This document shows positions 38,945-49,921 of a stretch of DNA of 64,000 bases, piece by piece (the stretch's first letter is position 1; each line of letters starts with the position of its first letter). Position numbers and translations under genes: made by a program. The stretch lies in contig NZ_CANLZW010000015.1 in assembly GCF_947495625.1 (NCBI RefSeq), positions 1 through 64,000 of the forward strand, written 5' to 3'. Source of the stretch: an uncultured Cocleimonas sp. GTDB lineage: Bacteria; Pseudomonadota; Gammaproteobacteria; Thiotrichales; Thiotrichaceae. The notes under the pieces were generated by a model. The model was not told the origin of the DNA. It was given only the letters and a program-made list of their open reading frames with translations, and searched no databases.

Positions 38945-40954
38945 ATGAATCAAACTGTAGATACGCCACTAGAAGAAAAGGATGACTCATCCCAACGTAA
39001 TAATGCTTTTGCAAAAAAAGATATAATAAAAAAAGTGGGAGCATTGGCAATTTTTGCGCTTCTAGCCTTGTATCTTGCTTCTATATCACCAACAATTACC
39101 ATTGCCTGGGTTGTAGTAATACTAGTGCTTACCATCTACCTATTTGTATTTGAGATTGTGGATATCGATGTGGCCGCCATTAGTATTATGGTGTTGCTAG
39201 GGCTAACCAGTTTGCTTGCGCCGATAATGGGTTTAGAAGAAGGGCTGGTTGATACTAAACATCTGTTTGATGGCTTTTCCAGTAATGCAGTTATGTCAAT
39301 TATCGCGGTGATGATTATTGGCGCGGGTCTAGATAAAACCGGAATAATGTCTAAAGTCTCCAGTTTTATCCTGAATATAGGGGGTACCTCCGAAGGACGT
39401 ATCATTCCGATTATCTCTAGTACAGTCGCAATAATTTCATCATTTATGCAGAATGTGGGTGCAGCCGCCCTATTCTTACCGGTTGTTTCAAAGATTTCGT
39501 CACGTTCAAATATTCCTATGTCGCGCTTACTCATGCCAATGGGTTTTTGTGCGATTCTTGGCGGAACGGTTACCATGGTCGGCTCATCTCCTTTGATTCT
39601 GCTAAACGATTTAATTGAAACATCAAACATCGTATTACCAGAAGGCAGTAAAATGGAGCTCTGGTCGCTATTTTCTACAACGCCAGTAGGTCTTGCTCTG
39701 GTTGCTACCGGCATTCTCTATTTTGTTATTTTTGGTAAGCTTGTATTACCAGCGACAAAAGAGACTGGTTCAAAGAATGATGATTTACGCTATTTTGAAG
39801 ACGTTTATGGTCTTCGCTACACCTTGCATGAAGTTGTCGTTGGTGACCAAAGCTTACTTATCGGCAAAAATTTAGATGATATTGAAACTGAATATAAGAT
39901 TCGAGTGGTTGCCACAAAACGTCCTAGACAAGCATCTCAAATTGGTCCCGGCGCAATCGATCGTGATACATCAATTGAAGCCAAAATGGTATTAGCCATT
40001 ATCTCTGAAAGCCATGATTTAAAAGCATTCTTACAAAAGTATGATCACCTGGAAAAACGTAAAACCATAAAAACGTTTGCGGATGATTTATCCCCAAGTA
40101 AAACGGGAATTGCTGAAGTTCTTATTCCACCCAGCTCAAACCTTATTGGAAAAAGTGCTCGCGATGTCTGGTTACGAAAAACCTATGGTACTGCCATGAT
40201 CGGACTTCATCGTAATGGTGAAACCCTACATGAAGGCGATGATATTCGCAGCATCCCATTTCAATCGGGCGATACCCTGGTTGTTTATACGCCTTGGGAA
40301 GCGTTGATGCGTATCGAGAATTCATCTGATTTTGTTGTTATTAATAAAAATTTCCCACATGAAGAAGTACGCCCTAAAAAGATAGCTTTTGCTGCAATCT
40401 TCTTCTTCATTTCACTCTACATGGTGTTATTTACAGATATTCGTCTTTCAATTGCTTTGCTCACAGGAGCAACCGGCATGATATTAACAGGCGTACTCAA
40501 TATAGATGAAGCGTATCGTGCGGTTTCATGGAAAACGGTTTTCCTATTGGCCAGTCTTATTCCTCTAGGTATAGCAGTTGAACACAGTGGTACGGCCAAA
40601 TGGATCGCAGAACAAACCCTATCAGTAGTTGGCCATATGCCTATTTGGGTAATTCAAACTGCAGTGGCTATCTTAGCGACCTTCTTTACGCTAGTAATGT
40701 CGAATGTTGGTGCGACGGTATTATTGGTGCCACTTGCGGTAAATATAGCAATCGGTGTTGGCGCTAACCCAGCCGTATTCGCGTTGACTGTTGCGATAGC
40801 TACATCTAATTCTTTCTTGATTCCTACGCATCAGGTAAATGCATTGATCATGGGTCCCGGTGGTTATCGCGTTCCTGATTTCATGAAAGCAGGCGGAATA
40901 ATGACGCTATTATTCCTCGTCGTAATGATTGTAATGATGAATCTCATCTACTAG
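38945..40954 (+). CDS. SLC13/DASS-type permease with two TrkA-C domains
   Basis: 669 residues. Membrane half one (~28-270) contains GASP-like SSFMQNVGAAALFLPV and GGTVTMVGSSPLILLND. Two soluble TrkA-C (RCK-C) domains follow (~285-350 and ~375-455; LIGKNLDDI and LIGKSARDVWLRK). Membrane half two (~475-669) contains SNVGATVLLVPLAVNIA. Such proteins cotransport dicarboxylates, sulfate or other anions with Na+ or H+; the TrkA-C pair is thought to be regulatory. The substrate is unknown. An inverted F1 pair follows the stop. Confidence 0.88.
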   Translation: MNQTVDTPLEEKDDSSQRNNAFAKKDIIKKVGALAIFALLALYLASISPTITIAWVVVILVLTIYLFVFEIVDIDVAAISIMVLLGLTSLLAPIMGLEEGLVDTKHLFDGFSSNAVMSIIAVMIIGAGLDKTGIMSKVSSFILNIGGTSEGRIIPIISSTVAIISSFMQNVGAAALFLPVVSKISSRSNIPMSRLLMPMGFCAILGGTVTMVGSSPLILLNDLIETSNIVLPEGSKMELWSLFSTTPVGLALVATGILYFVIFGKLVLPATKETGSKNDDLRYFEDVYGLRYTLHEVVVGDQSLLIGKNLDDIETEYKIRVVATKRPRQASQIGPGAIDRDTSIEAKMVLAIISESHDLKAFLQKYDHLEKRKTIKTFADDLSPSKTGIAEVLIPPSSNLIGKSARDVWLRKTYGTAMIGLHRNGETLHEGDDIRSIPFQSGDTLVVYTPWEALMRIENSSDFVVINKNFPHEEVRPKKIAFAAIFFFISLYMVLFTDIRLSIALLTGATGMILTGVLNIDEAYRAVSWKTVFLLASLIPLGIAVEHSGTAKWIAEQTLSVVGHMPIWVIQTAVAILATFFTLVMSNVGATVLLVPLAVNIAIGVGANPAVFALTVAIATSNSFLIPTHQVNALIMGPGGYRVPDFMKAGGIMTLLFLVVMIVMMNLIY

Positions 40955-40992
40955 TTATTTGGCTTTAACTTAAGTTCCAAAAACTTCAATTA

Positions 40993-41020
40993 GTCACCCC
41001 CCTACTTATGGCTACTTATT
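40993..41020 (+). repeat. F1 C-rich dispersed repeat, copy 12a
   Basis: GTCACCCCCCTACTTATGGC then TACTTATT; the left arm of an inverted pair. Confidence 0.9.
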
Positions 41021-41028
41021 GTCATTTT

Positions 41029-41057
41029 AAAAAAGTGCCTATAAGTAGGGGGGTGAC
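41029..41057 (-). repeat. F1 C-rich dispersed repeat, copy 12b
   Basis: On the minus strand GTCACCCCCCTACTTATAGG followed by CAC and six T; full consensus, opposed to copy 12a. Confidence 0.95.
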
Positions 41058-41309
41058 TAAATTTTTAATACTGATTCCAGTTCGCATTGATAATCTTAAA
41101 CTACCTTTCGTAGAAAACACTTCTGTATAAAGCATAGGTTCAGACTTCTCTACCTATACTATTCCGATTAGAAAGCTATTAATAAACTTCACTTTTTGTC
41201 TTAGCTCCAATGAGCTTTAATGATTAGTTCCTGATTACATTTAATAGCTTTAAAAATAAAAACAATCTATTCAAACAGAACTTTAAAGTCAGAAGCCACA
41301 AGACAATAA

Positions 41310-42365
41310 TTGATGCCAAAAATTAAAATTCATCGCTCAGTAGAAGAAATTCTAATCATGGCAGCATCCGTTGTCGCGGCATCTACAGTTCTTCCTTTTG
41401 CTATCTATCGTTACTTTCATGGTCAATATACGATTGCTTTAGTTGAAGTTCTGGCTGTATTTATCGTTGCATCAATTGGACTTTTAGTCTGGAAAACAAG
41501 GGATACGACTTATACCAGTACAGCACTTTCTGCCTTTATCCTGGCAGGCCTGGTGCTGCTAAATTACTTGATTGATTCGTCTATATTTATTTGGACCTAC
41601 CCAATAATAATGACGGTATATTTTCTCAATCCTGCCAAACGATCTGCCCTACTGGTGATACCAACTCTCTTGGCCTTGTTCCCACTTATGTATATTGAGA
41701 AAACGACCATTGAATTTGCTAGTGCCATAGTAACGGTTATCATTACCTTAGTATTTAGCCACCTTGTCTCAGGTAAAATCAGACAGCAGAACGAGCGACT
41801 ACAAAATTTAATTAACTACGATGGTCTAACGGGCGCATTAAATAGACGCTCTCTGGATGACCGCCTAGATCTATTACAAAGTTTATATTTCCGCCACAAA
41901 GCACCTGGCAGCAATATCGTTTCGGTCATCATTTTTGATATCGATGATTTCAAAATGATCAACGACACACGCGGTCATTTAGAAGGAGATAAAATTCTTA
42001 TAAACCTGACTAAATACATTAAGAAAATGATTCGCAAAACGGACGAATTTTATCGTTATGGTGGCGAAGAATTTGTGGTTATTGTGAATGGTTCAAATTT
42101 GTATAAAGCAGGTGAATTAGCTGAAAAAATTCGTGCGGCTATCGAAGAAACTGAATTACTCAAAGACTTAACTGTAACTGCTTCTTTTGGCGTGGCCGAG
42201 ATACAAAGCCTGGAAGAATCCCAAAGCTGGTTAGCAAGGGCCGATAAAGCCTTATATCGTGCAAAACGAGCGGGTAAAAATCGCGTATATCTCGCCAATC
42301 CTGAAAAAGTAAACGACTTTGAAAAGGATTATGAAAACTACAAAAAAGAGAAATCACAAGCCTAG
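41310..42365 (+). CDS. membrane-bound diguanylate cyclase (GGDEF)
   Basis: Makes cyclic di-GMP from two GTP. Of its 351 residues, about six N-terminal membrane helices (~12-155) form an unassigned sensor. A short helix then leads to a GGDEF domain (~185-335) with FDIDDFKMINDTRGHLEGD and the active-site variant GGEEF (251-255), which is catalytically competent in other proteins. The product-inhibition I-site RxxD is present (R242, D245). There is no EAL domain. It stands alone, so its output pathway is not evident. Confidence 0.92.
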   Translation: MMPKIKIHRSVEEILIMAASVVAASTVLPFAIYRYFHGQYTIALVEVLAVFIVASIGLLVWKTRDTTYTSTALSAFILAGLVLLNYLIDSSIFIWTYPIIMTVYFLNPAKRSALLVIPTLLALFPLMYIEKTTIEFASAIVTVIITLVFSHLVSGKIRQQNERLQNLINYDGLTGALNRRSLDDRLDLLQSLYFRHKAPGSNIVSVIIFDIDDFKMINDTRGHLEGDKILINLTKYIKKMIRKTDEFYRYGGEEFVVIVNGSNLYKAGELAEKIRAAIEETELLKDLTVTASFGVAEIQSLEESQSWLARADKALYRAKRAGKNRVYLANPEKVNDFEKDYENYKKEKSQA

Positions 42366-42405
42366 CCACGCTAAGTATTTAGCATCATTAATACGTCTAA
42401 TACAT

Positions 42406-43407
42406 CTACGATTTGTTCTGACTCTTCTGCGTTTCTTTAAACTCTTTTTTCTGATTACGATGTTTATTGGCAAATTTAGTCACATCACCACCAATATGTT
42501 CTTCACCGCGCAGACGCGCTAATTCTATTTGTCTCTGACGTTCTAAATAACGTTGCTTCTGCACTTCATCGGTATGGTCATGACAATGATGACAACTCAC
42601 GCCATGCAAGAAATTCGGGTGTTGTTTATCTTCTTCAGTAATCGGCATACGACACGCGTGACACTGATCGTAAGAGCCTTTTTCTAATTGATGATTCACT
42701 GATACGCGATTATCAAAAACAAAGCACTCACCTTCCCACATTGACTCTTCTTCAGCCACGTTTTCAAGATATTTTAGAATGCCACCTTCCAAGTGGTAAA
42801 CCTCTTCAAAGCCTTGAGTTTTTAAATACGCAGTCGATTTTTCACACCGAATACCGCCGGTACAAAACATCGCCACTTTTTTGTGTTTATTGGGGTTTAG
42901 ATTTTCTTCAACATAGGCAGGAAATTCACGGAAAACGGTAGTATCCGGATTCACCGCATTTTTAAAGGTGCCGATAGCCACTTCGTAATCATTACGTGTA
43001 TCAACCAGAATAACATCCGGATCTGAAATCAGATCATTCCAGTCTTCTGGCTTTACATAGGTACCTACAATTTCTTTTGGATCGATTGTTTCGATACCCA
43101 TGGTAACAATTTCTTTTTTGAGTTTTACGCGAGTGCGGTAAAACGGAATAATGTCATCATACGATTCTTTGGTATCTACTTTTGCTAAACGAGGATCATT
43201 ACGTATCCAAGCCAAAACTGCATCGATTCCTTCACGTGTACCAGAAATCGTGCCATTGATACCTTCGCGAGCCAGTAATAATGTGCCACGCACACCATTA
43301 TCTTCCATAACTTGATGTAATGGATCTCGAAGTGCTTCAAAGTCTTCCAGAATCACAAAGTGATATAAAGCACAGACTACGAATTTTTCTGAAGGTGTAT
43401 TAGACAT
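42406..43407 (-). CDS. trhO: tRNA uridine(34) hydroxylase TrhO (rhodanese-like)
   Basis: O2-dependent hydroxylation of U34 in tRNAs, the first step of 5-carboxymethoxy/methoxyuridine formation. Of its 333 residues, the N-terminal acylphosphatase-like part (~10-100) has [13 protein letters not shown]. The rhodanese domain (~120-215) has VDTRNDYEV and the active loop [11 protein letters not shown] (C182). A Cys-rich C-terminal region has CHACRMP and GVSCHHCHD. It ends a same-strand row with tadA and DUF2237. Confidence 0.93.
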   Translation of the reverse strand: MSNTPSEKFVVCALYHFVILEDFEALRDPLHQVMEDNGVRGTLLLAREGINGTISGTREGIDAVLAWIRNDPRLAKVDTKESYDDIIPFYRTRVKLKKEIVTMGIETIDPKEIVGTYVKPEDWNDLISDPDVILVDTRNDYEVAIGTFKNAVNPDTTVFREFPAYVEENLNPNKHKKVAMFCTGGIRCEKSTAYLKTQGFEEVYHLEGGILKYLENVAEEESMWEGECFVFDNRVSVNHQLEKGSYDQCHACRMPITEEDKQHPNFLHGVSCHHCHDHTDEVQKQRYLERQRQIELARLRGEEHIGGDVTKFANKHRNQKKEFKETQKSQNKS

Positions 43408-43483
43408 GATCTCGTATTTCTTAAAAGTTTGTTAAAGGTAAAAGTGTTTAAAATATGGTTGTTATAGCGGTGAGTTTCAATGC

Positions 43484-43861
43484 TTAATTTAAATCTGTCG
43501 CATATTGCTTAAGGATATCCAAAGAAACAATATCTAAGGCTCGCTTATGCGTTCTGCTTAAAAACACTCTAGGCGCGGCACCGTCATTATAAGCCTCTAA
43601 CCAACGTGCAGCACATAAACACCAGCTATCACCAGATGTTAAACCCACAAAACCAAATTGCGGAACAGGCGTAGAAAGATCATTGCCTTTGGCTTTTGAG
43701 TACTCAAGAAACAACTTGCTGATTTCAACGCACACCGTATGTGAGCCGACGTCTTCATCACAGGTATTACAGTAACTATCGCGATAAAAGCCAGTCATCG
43801 GTGCATCACCACACATATCTAATGGCTCACCCAATACGCTTACTGATTCATCTTTTTCCAT
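43484..43861 (-). CDS. DUF2237 family protein
   Basis: 125 residues, soluble. Conserved DUF2237 features are visible: LGEPLDMCG near the N-terminus, TGFYRDSYCNTC, DVGSHTVCVE and GDSWCLCAARWLEA. Several Cys could bind metal. The function is unknown. It lies between tadA and trhO on the same strand, with an F1 repeat in the gap after tadA. Confidence 0.88.
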   Translation of the reverse strand: MEKDESVSVLGEPLDMCGDAPMTGFYRDSYCNTCDEDVGSHTVCVEISKLFLEYSKAKGNDLSTPVPQFGFVGLTSGDSWCLCAARWLEAYNDGAAPRVFLSRTHKRALDIVSLDILKQYATDLN

Positions 43862-43901
43862 AGTCTTTCCTGTTTATAGGTATATAAATGAGAAATGAAA
43901 A

Positions 43902-43930
43902 GTCACCCCCCTACTTTTGAGCAGTTTTTT
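43902..43930 (+). repeat. F1 C-rich dispersed repeat, copy 13
   Basis: GTCACCCCCCTACTTTTGAG then CAG and six T. It lies in the tadA-DUF2237 gap. Confidence 0.92.
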
Positions 43931-43940
43931 ATCGATGTGC

Positions 43941-44450
43941 TTATTTGCGGCGCGCTTTAAAAAATGCTCTTAAAATATCACCGCATTCATCACGCATAAT
44001 ACCACCAGTTACATCAACACGGTGATTATGATAATCCTTTGAGAAAAGATCGATTGCACTTCCCGCTGTTCCTGTACGCGGATCCGGTGCACCAAAAATT
44101 AATTGACCAATACGAGCATGAATAATAGCACCCGCACACATCGTACAAGGTTCGAGTGTGACGTAAATTTTGGTATCTGGGATACGGTAGTTATTTAGGA
44201 TTCGCCCCGCTTCACGAATCGCCATAATTTCGGCATGTGCCGTCGCATCGTGAGTTTCAATCGGCCGATTCCAGCCTTCTGCAATCAATTCGCCATCTTT
44301 GACTACCAAAGCACCGACAGGAACCTCACCCTCATCACGAGAGCGTTTTGCCAACATAAGCGCGTGTTTCATCCATTTCTGATGAACAATATCATCTTCA
44401 TCAGAAATAGAGGTCACCCCCCCACTTATAGGCGTTTTTTCAACAGACAT
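43941..44450 (-). CDS. tadA: tRNA adenosine(34) deaminase TadA
   Basis: Deaminates A34 to inosine in tRNA-Arg(ACG). In this 169-residue protein the cytidine-deaminase fold carries HAE (H72, E74) and PCTMC (C102, C105), the zinc site and catalytic Glu. The conserved domain starts near WMKHALMLAKRSRDEGEVPVG (residue ~26). The ~20 residues before it include KTPISGGVTS, encoded by an F1 repeat read antisense. An internal start at M27 is possible but would trim the first helix. Confidence 0.93.
   Translation of the reverse strand: MSVEKTPISGGVTSISDEDDIVHQKWMKHALMLAKRSRDEGEVPVGALVVKDGELIAEGWNRPIETHDATAHAEIMAIREAGRILNNYRIPDTKIYVTLEPCTMCAGAIIHARIGQLIFGAPDPRTGTAGSAIDLFSKDYHNHRVDVTGGIMRDECGDILRAFFKARRK
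44413..44440 (+). repeat. F1 repeat in the 5' end of tadA (copy 14)
   Basis: GTCACCCCCCCACTTATAGG then CG and six T, antisense to tadA and in frame. It has the C-for-T variant shared with copies 3 and 8. Confidence 0.92.
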
Positions 44451-44485
44451 AGAAATAATTTGTGTGTTTTTTACTACTCAGGGTG

Positions 44486-44576
44486 CTTCTAGAGCTTATC
44501 AATTCAAGGCGGGGAAATAGGCGCTTACAAACGTAAGTAACTATTTTCCCAACGCAGAAATGGTAAGTTATAGAAG
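44486..44576. repeat. palindromic 3'-end element P, copy B (after guaA)
   Basis: A roughly 90 bp imperfect palindrome: CTTCTAGAGCTTATCA pairs with TGGTAAGTTATAGAAG, inner GGGGAAATAG with CTATTTTCCC, central CTTAC with GTAAG. It shares TTCAAGGCGGG and CAACGCAGAAATGG with the element after guaB. It ends 19 bp from the guaA stop. Confidence 0.85.
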
Positions 44577-44594
44577 TAGACTGTGGAGTAAAAA

Positions 44595-46172
44595 TTATTC
44601 CCATTCAATGGTAGCTGGTGGCTTTCCTGAGATATCATAAGTCACGCGAGACACATTCTCGATCTCATTAATAATACGATTAGACACATGACCAAGGAAG
44701 TCATAGGGCAAATGTGCCCAACGTGCTGTCATAAAGTCAATGGTCTCAACTGCTCGAAGCGCTATTACATAATCATAGCGACGTCCATCTCCTGTAACAC
44801 CGACAGACTTTACGGGTAAGAACACTGCAAAGGCTTGTGACGTCTTGTGATATAGATCTTGCTTATATAGCTCTTCGATAAAGATATTATCTGCTAGACG
44901 TAGTATATCAGCATACTGCTTTCTCACTTCGCCCAGAATTCGAACCCCTAAACCAGGACCTGGGAAAGGATGGCGACGTACCATCTCTTCGGGTAATCCA
45001 AGCTCAACACCAATGGTTCGAACTTCATCCTTAAACAACTCACGCAGAGGCTCTACCAGACCTAACTTCATATCTTCTGGTAATCCACCAACATTGTGGT
45101 GAGACTTTATCAAATGCGCCTTACCGGTTTTACTGCCAGCAGATTCAATCACATCAGGATAGATGGTTCCCTGTGCTAACCACTTCGCATTAGTCAGTTT
45201 TGAAGATTCTTCATCGAAGATTTCAACAAACAAATTTCCAATGATCTTACGTTTCTCTTCTGGATCAGTTTTACCTTCAAGCGCATCAAGATAACGTTGT
45301 TCTGCATCGACACGAATAACTTTCACACCCATGTGCTCAGCGAACATATCCATCACTTGATCACCTTCGTTTAATCGAAGTAGACCCGTATCAACAAACA
45401 CGCAAGTTAACTGTTTGCCGATCGCTTTGTGCAACATCGCAGCAACTACTGAAGAGTCAACACCACCAGATAAACCAAGAATAACTTCATCGTCGCCGAC
45501 CTGTTTTCTCACATTTTCAATACTATCTTCGATAATATTTAACGGCGTCCATAACTTTGCACAACCACAAATGGTACAGGCAAAGCGTTCTAAAATAGCG
45601 CCACCTTGCTTAGTATGAGTAACTTCTGGATGAAACTGAATGCCGTAGAATTGCTTCTCTTCATTCGCAATACCCGCAATCGGTGCGTTTGATGTACTCG
45701 CCATTAATTTAAACGACTCAGGAATCTCTACCACATGATCACCATGTGACATCCACACATCTAATAAACCATGACCTTCTGCATTCACTTCATCCTGAAT
45801 GTCTTTGAATAGTGCCGTATGACCACGAGCACGAACCTGTGCATAGCCATATTCCTGATGATCAGCTCTTTCGACCTTACCACCAAAATTCATCGCCATA
45901 GTCTGCATGCCGTAACAAATACCTAACACTGGCACACCTAAATCATAAACCGCTTGAGGTGCAACAGGCGCATTCTCAGCAATCGTAGATTCCGGGCCAC
46001 CTGAAAGAATAATGCCCTTCGCACCAAAATCTATCACATCCTGATCGCTAACATCCCAAGGGTAGATTTCACAATACACCCCAACCTCACGAATTCGACG
46101 AGCAATTAACTGGGTGTATTGAGCACCAAAATCGAGAATTAAAATGCGGTCTGTATGAATATTATTGGTCAT
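44595..46172 (-). CDS. guaA: GMP synthase (glutamine-hydrolysing)
   Basis: Converts XMP to GMP using glutamine and ATP, the last step of GMP synthesis. In this 525-residue protein a class I amidotransferase domain (~8-205) carries nucleophile C86 in GICYGMQ and FHPEVTH. An ATP-pyrophosphatase domain (~206-400) has the P-loop LSGGVDSS, and a C-terminal dimerisation domain ends in KPPATIEWE. It lies downstream of guaB on the same strand, with a palindromic element in the 210-bp gap. A guaBA operon is likely. Confidence 0.97.
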   Translation of the reverse strand: MTNNIHTDRILILDFGAQYTQLIARRIREVGVYCEIYPWDVSDQDVIDFGAKGIILSGGPESTIAENAPVAPQAVYDLGVPVLGICYGMQTMAMNFGGKVERADHQEYGYAQVRARGHTALFKDIQDEVNAEGHGLLDVWMSHGDHVVEIPESFKLMASTSNAPIAGIANEEKQFYGIQFHPEVTHTKQGGAILERFACTICGCAKLWTPLNIIEDSIENVRKQVGDDEVILGLSGGVDSSVVAAMLHKAIGKQLTCVFVDTGLLRLNEGDQVMDMFAEHMGVKVIRVDAEQRYLDALEGKTDPEEKRKIIGNLFVEIFDEESSKLTNAKWLAQGTIYPDVIESAGSKTGKAHLIKSHHNVGGLPEDMKLGLVEPLRELFKDEVRTIGVELGLPEEMVRRHPFPGPGLGVRILGEVRKQYADILRLADNIFIEELYKQDLYHKTSQAFAVFLPVKSVGVTGDGRRYDYVIALRAVETIDFMTARWAHLPYDFLGHVSNRIINEIENVSRVTYDISGKPPATIEWE

Positions 46173-46280
46173 AGAAAATAGACTTTGTTGAATGAGTTTA
46201 AATCTGTTTTATGTTTAACGAGAAACAGTAAAACACTTAGGGAAATACTAAACAATATTTTCGTAATGTTTAGATTGCTG

Positions 46281-46367
46281 CTAGTACTTGTCAGTTCAAG
46301 ACGGGTGAATGTGAAGTTTACAGTGTGTAAATGAACATTCGCCCAACACCGAAATGGCAAGTACTAG
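46281..46367. repeat. palindromic 3'-end element P, copy A (between guaB and guaA)
   Basis: CTAGTACTTGTCA pairs with TGGCAAGTACTAG at 12 of 13 positions. Inner GGGTGAATGT pairs with ACATTCGCCC, and central TTTAC with GTAAA. It starts 16 bp past the guaB stop. Confidence 0.88.
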
Positions 46368-46382
46368 TAGTGAGCTAATCAA

Positions 46383-48216
<1,834 letters not shown>

Positions 48217-48513
48217 ATGAGGCAGTTGATGAGAATAAAAATATTAATTACCGCGTTTACTTTTGCCTTTGCAGCAGGACTATCAGCCACTGAAGCAGAC
48301 GATGCTATCCAGCAAGCAAAAGAAGCTCAAAAAGAAGCCGCTGAGCTGGGATATGAATGGCGCGATACGGGTAAAATAATCAAAAGTGCAGAAGCTGCCG
48401 CCAAAGAAGGTAATGATAAAAAAGCCATCGAATTAGCGAACATCATTATTGATCAACTTCCTGCTGTAAGAAAGCAAGCGGCCATTGCTAAAAATGCCGG
48501 ACCACGCTTCTAA
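48217..48513 (+). CDS. SoxK-like (SoxXA-binding-type) small exported protein
   Basis: 98 residues with a signal peptide (cleavage expected after GLSATEA or nearby). The mature domain has GYEWRDTGKIIKSAEAAAKEGNDKKAIELA, the pattern I associate with SoxXA-binding protein SoxK, which assists cytochrome SoxXA in thiosulfate oxidation. No other sox gene is present in the window, so a paralogue with another role is possible. AAAGGAG lies only 3 bases before this ATG; the ATG at 48229, with TGAGG six bases upstream, may be the true start. Confidence 0.6.
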   Translation: MRQLMRIKILITAFTFAFAAGLSATEADDAIQQAKEAQKEAAELGYEWRDTGKIIKSAEAAAKEGNDKKAIELANIIIDQLPAVRKQAAIAKNAGPRF

Positions 48514-48572
48514 CTCCTTCTATCTAGACATATAGATTGAAACTCTTTTTTATTAAATCACTCATTTCCTGA

Positions 48573-49907
48573 ATGCTAAATTCTAACCGAACTATCCTAA
48601 GTGTTGCCGAACTCAATTCTGAAGTTAATCAGTTATTAACTCGTGGCTTTCCCTTGTTATGGGTAGAAGGTGAAATTTCTAATTTAGTTCGACCGTCTTC
48701 AGGCCATTTGTACTTCACCCTCAAAGACAATAAATCCCAGATTCGTTCTGCCATGTTTCGTAACAGAAATATGAAATTGAGTATCAAGCCAGAAAACGGC
48801 ATGAAGGTTTTGGTAAGAGGCAGAGTTGGTTTATACGAACCACGCGGTGATTATCAATTAATCGCCGAGCACATGGAAGACGCAGGTGTTGGCCAGTTAC
48901 AAAAACAGTTCGAACTATTAAAACAAAAATTATCTGCTGCGGGTTTATTTGCTGATGTACATAAAAAAGAACTTCCAGAATATCCTAAACGAATTGGGGT
49001 AATAACATCACCTACAGGTGCTGCAATTCGCGACATACTGAATGTGTTACAAAGACGGAGCCCACAAACACCTGTATTGATTTATCCTGTAGCGGTACAA
49101 GGCGAAGCATCCAAACTAGAAATTGAAACAGCCATCCGTAGAGCCGACGCCGATAAAAAATGTGACGTTATTATTCTTGCCAGAGGTGGTGGCTCCATTG
49201 AAGACCTATGTTCATTCAATGAAGAAAATGTAGCTAAAACAATCTATAACGCCAGTACTCCGATAGTTTGTGGTGTAGGTCATGAAATTGACTTTACCAT
49301 CGCCGACTTTGTTGCCGACTTGCGCGCGCCAACTCCTTCTGCTGCTGCCGAGCTCATTACCCCGGATAGAAACCAGCTGTATACCGATGTTATTCAAACC
49401 AAATTATGGTTAGAAGAACGGATACAAAGAGAGATCTCATCACGCCAACAACATTTAACCTGGTTGCAATCTCGATTAGCATTACAAAAACCATCACAAA
49501 AAATTCAGCAACAATATCAAAGACTCGATGAAGTTGAATCACGTATGCATCAACAGCTAAATAAACTATTAGAACAAAAGAAAACTAGCATTACTTATTT
49601 ACATACCAGACTTAAAGCGACGCTACCCAACAGAAAAATTCAGCAACAAAAACAACAATTAGAACACTTCGAATCCCGGCTTAATCAAAGCATGCAAACG
49701 AAGTTGACCCAATCAAGATCGCTATTCCAATTAAAGATGGCAACTTTAGATAGCATAAGCCCGTTAAAAACATTAGATCGTGGTTATGCCATTGTAAAAA
49801 ATAAAGACACCGATGCTTTAATCACATCGATTAAGCAAACAGATAATGTGAAGGCTATTTCTATCAAATTAAAAGATGGTGAATTTGATGCGAACATCAC
49901 TCAATAA
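48573..49907 (+). CDS. xseA: exodeoxyribonuclease VII large subunit
   Basis: Degrades single-stranded DNA together with XseB. The 444-residue protein has an OB-fold N-domain (~5-105: LWVEGEISNLVRPSSGHLYFTLKD) and a catalytic domain (~125-320) with GVITSPTGAAIRDIL, ILARGGGSIEDLCSFNEE and GVGHEIDFTIADFVADLRAPTPSAAAE. A coiled-coil C-part and the DRGYAIVKN end follow. It is divergent from guaB, as in E. coli. A YchJ-like gene follows 14 bp later. Confidence 0.96.
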   Translation: MLNSNRTILSVAELNSEVNQLLTRGFPLLWVEGEISNLVRPSSGHLYFTLKDNKSQIRSAMFRNRNMKLSIKPENGMKVLVRGRVGLYEPRGDYQLIAEHMEDAGVGQLQKQFELLKQKLSAAGLFADVHKKELPEYPKRIGVITSPTGAAIRDILNVLQRRSPQTPVLIYPVAVQGEASKLEIETAIRRADADKKCDVIILARGGGSIEDLCSFNEENVAKTIYNASTPIVCGVGHEIDFTIADFVADLRAPTPSAAAELITPDRNQLYTDVIQTKLWLEERIQREISSRQQHLTWLQSRLALQKPSQKIQQQYQRLDEVESRMHQQLNKLLEQKKTSITYLHTRLKATLPNRKIQQQKQQLEHFESRLNQSMQTKLTQSRSLFQLKMATLDSISPLKTLDRGYAIVKNKDTDALITSIKQTDNVKAISIKLKDGEFDANITQ

Positions 49908-49921
49908 AGTTTGATTAAACA

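Larger units (their letters stand above)
40991..41059 (+). terminator. hairpin formed by two inverted F1 copies
   Basis: Left arm TAGTCACCCCCCTACTTATGG pairs almost perfectly with the right arm ending in GTAGGGGGGTGACTA, giving a stem of ~20 bp. Its loop contains an A-run, and a short AT-rich stretch follows. Its position 37 bp after the SLC13 stop suggests a terminator or 3'-end stabiliser. Confidence 0.6.
40955..41309. other. intergenic region with inverted F1 pair
   Basis: 355 bp between the SLC13 gene and the diguanylate cyclase. It contains two head-to-head F1 copies (40993-41057). The remainder is AT-rich and presumably includes the cyclase promoter. Confidence 0.6.
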
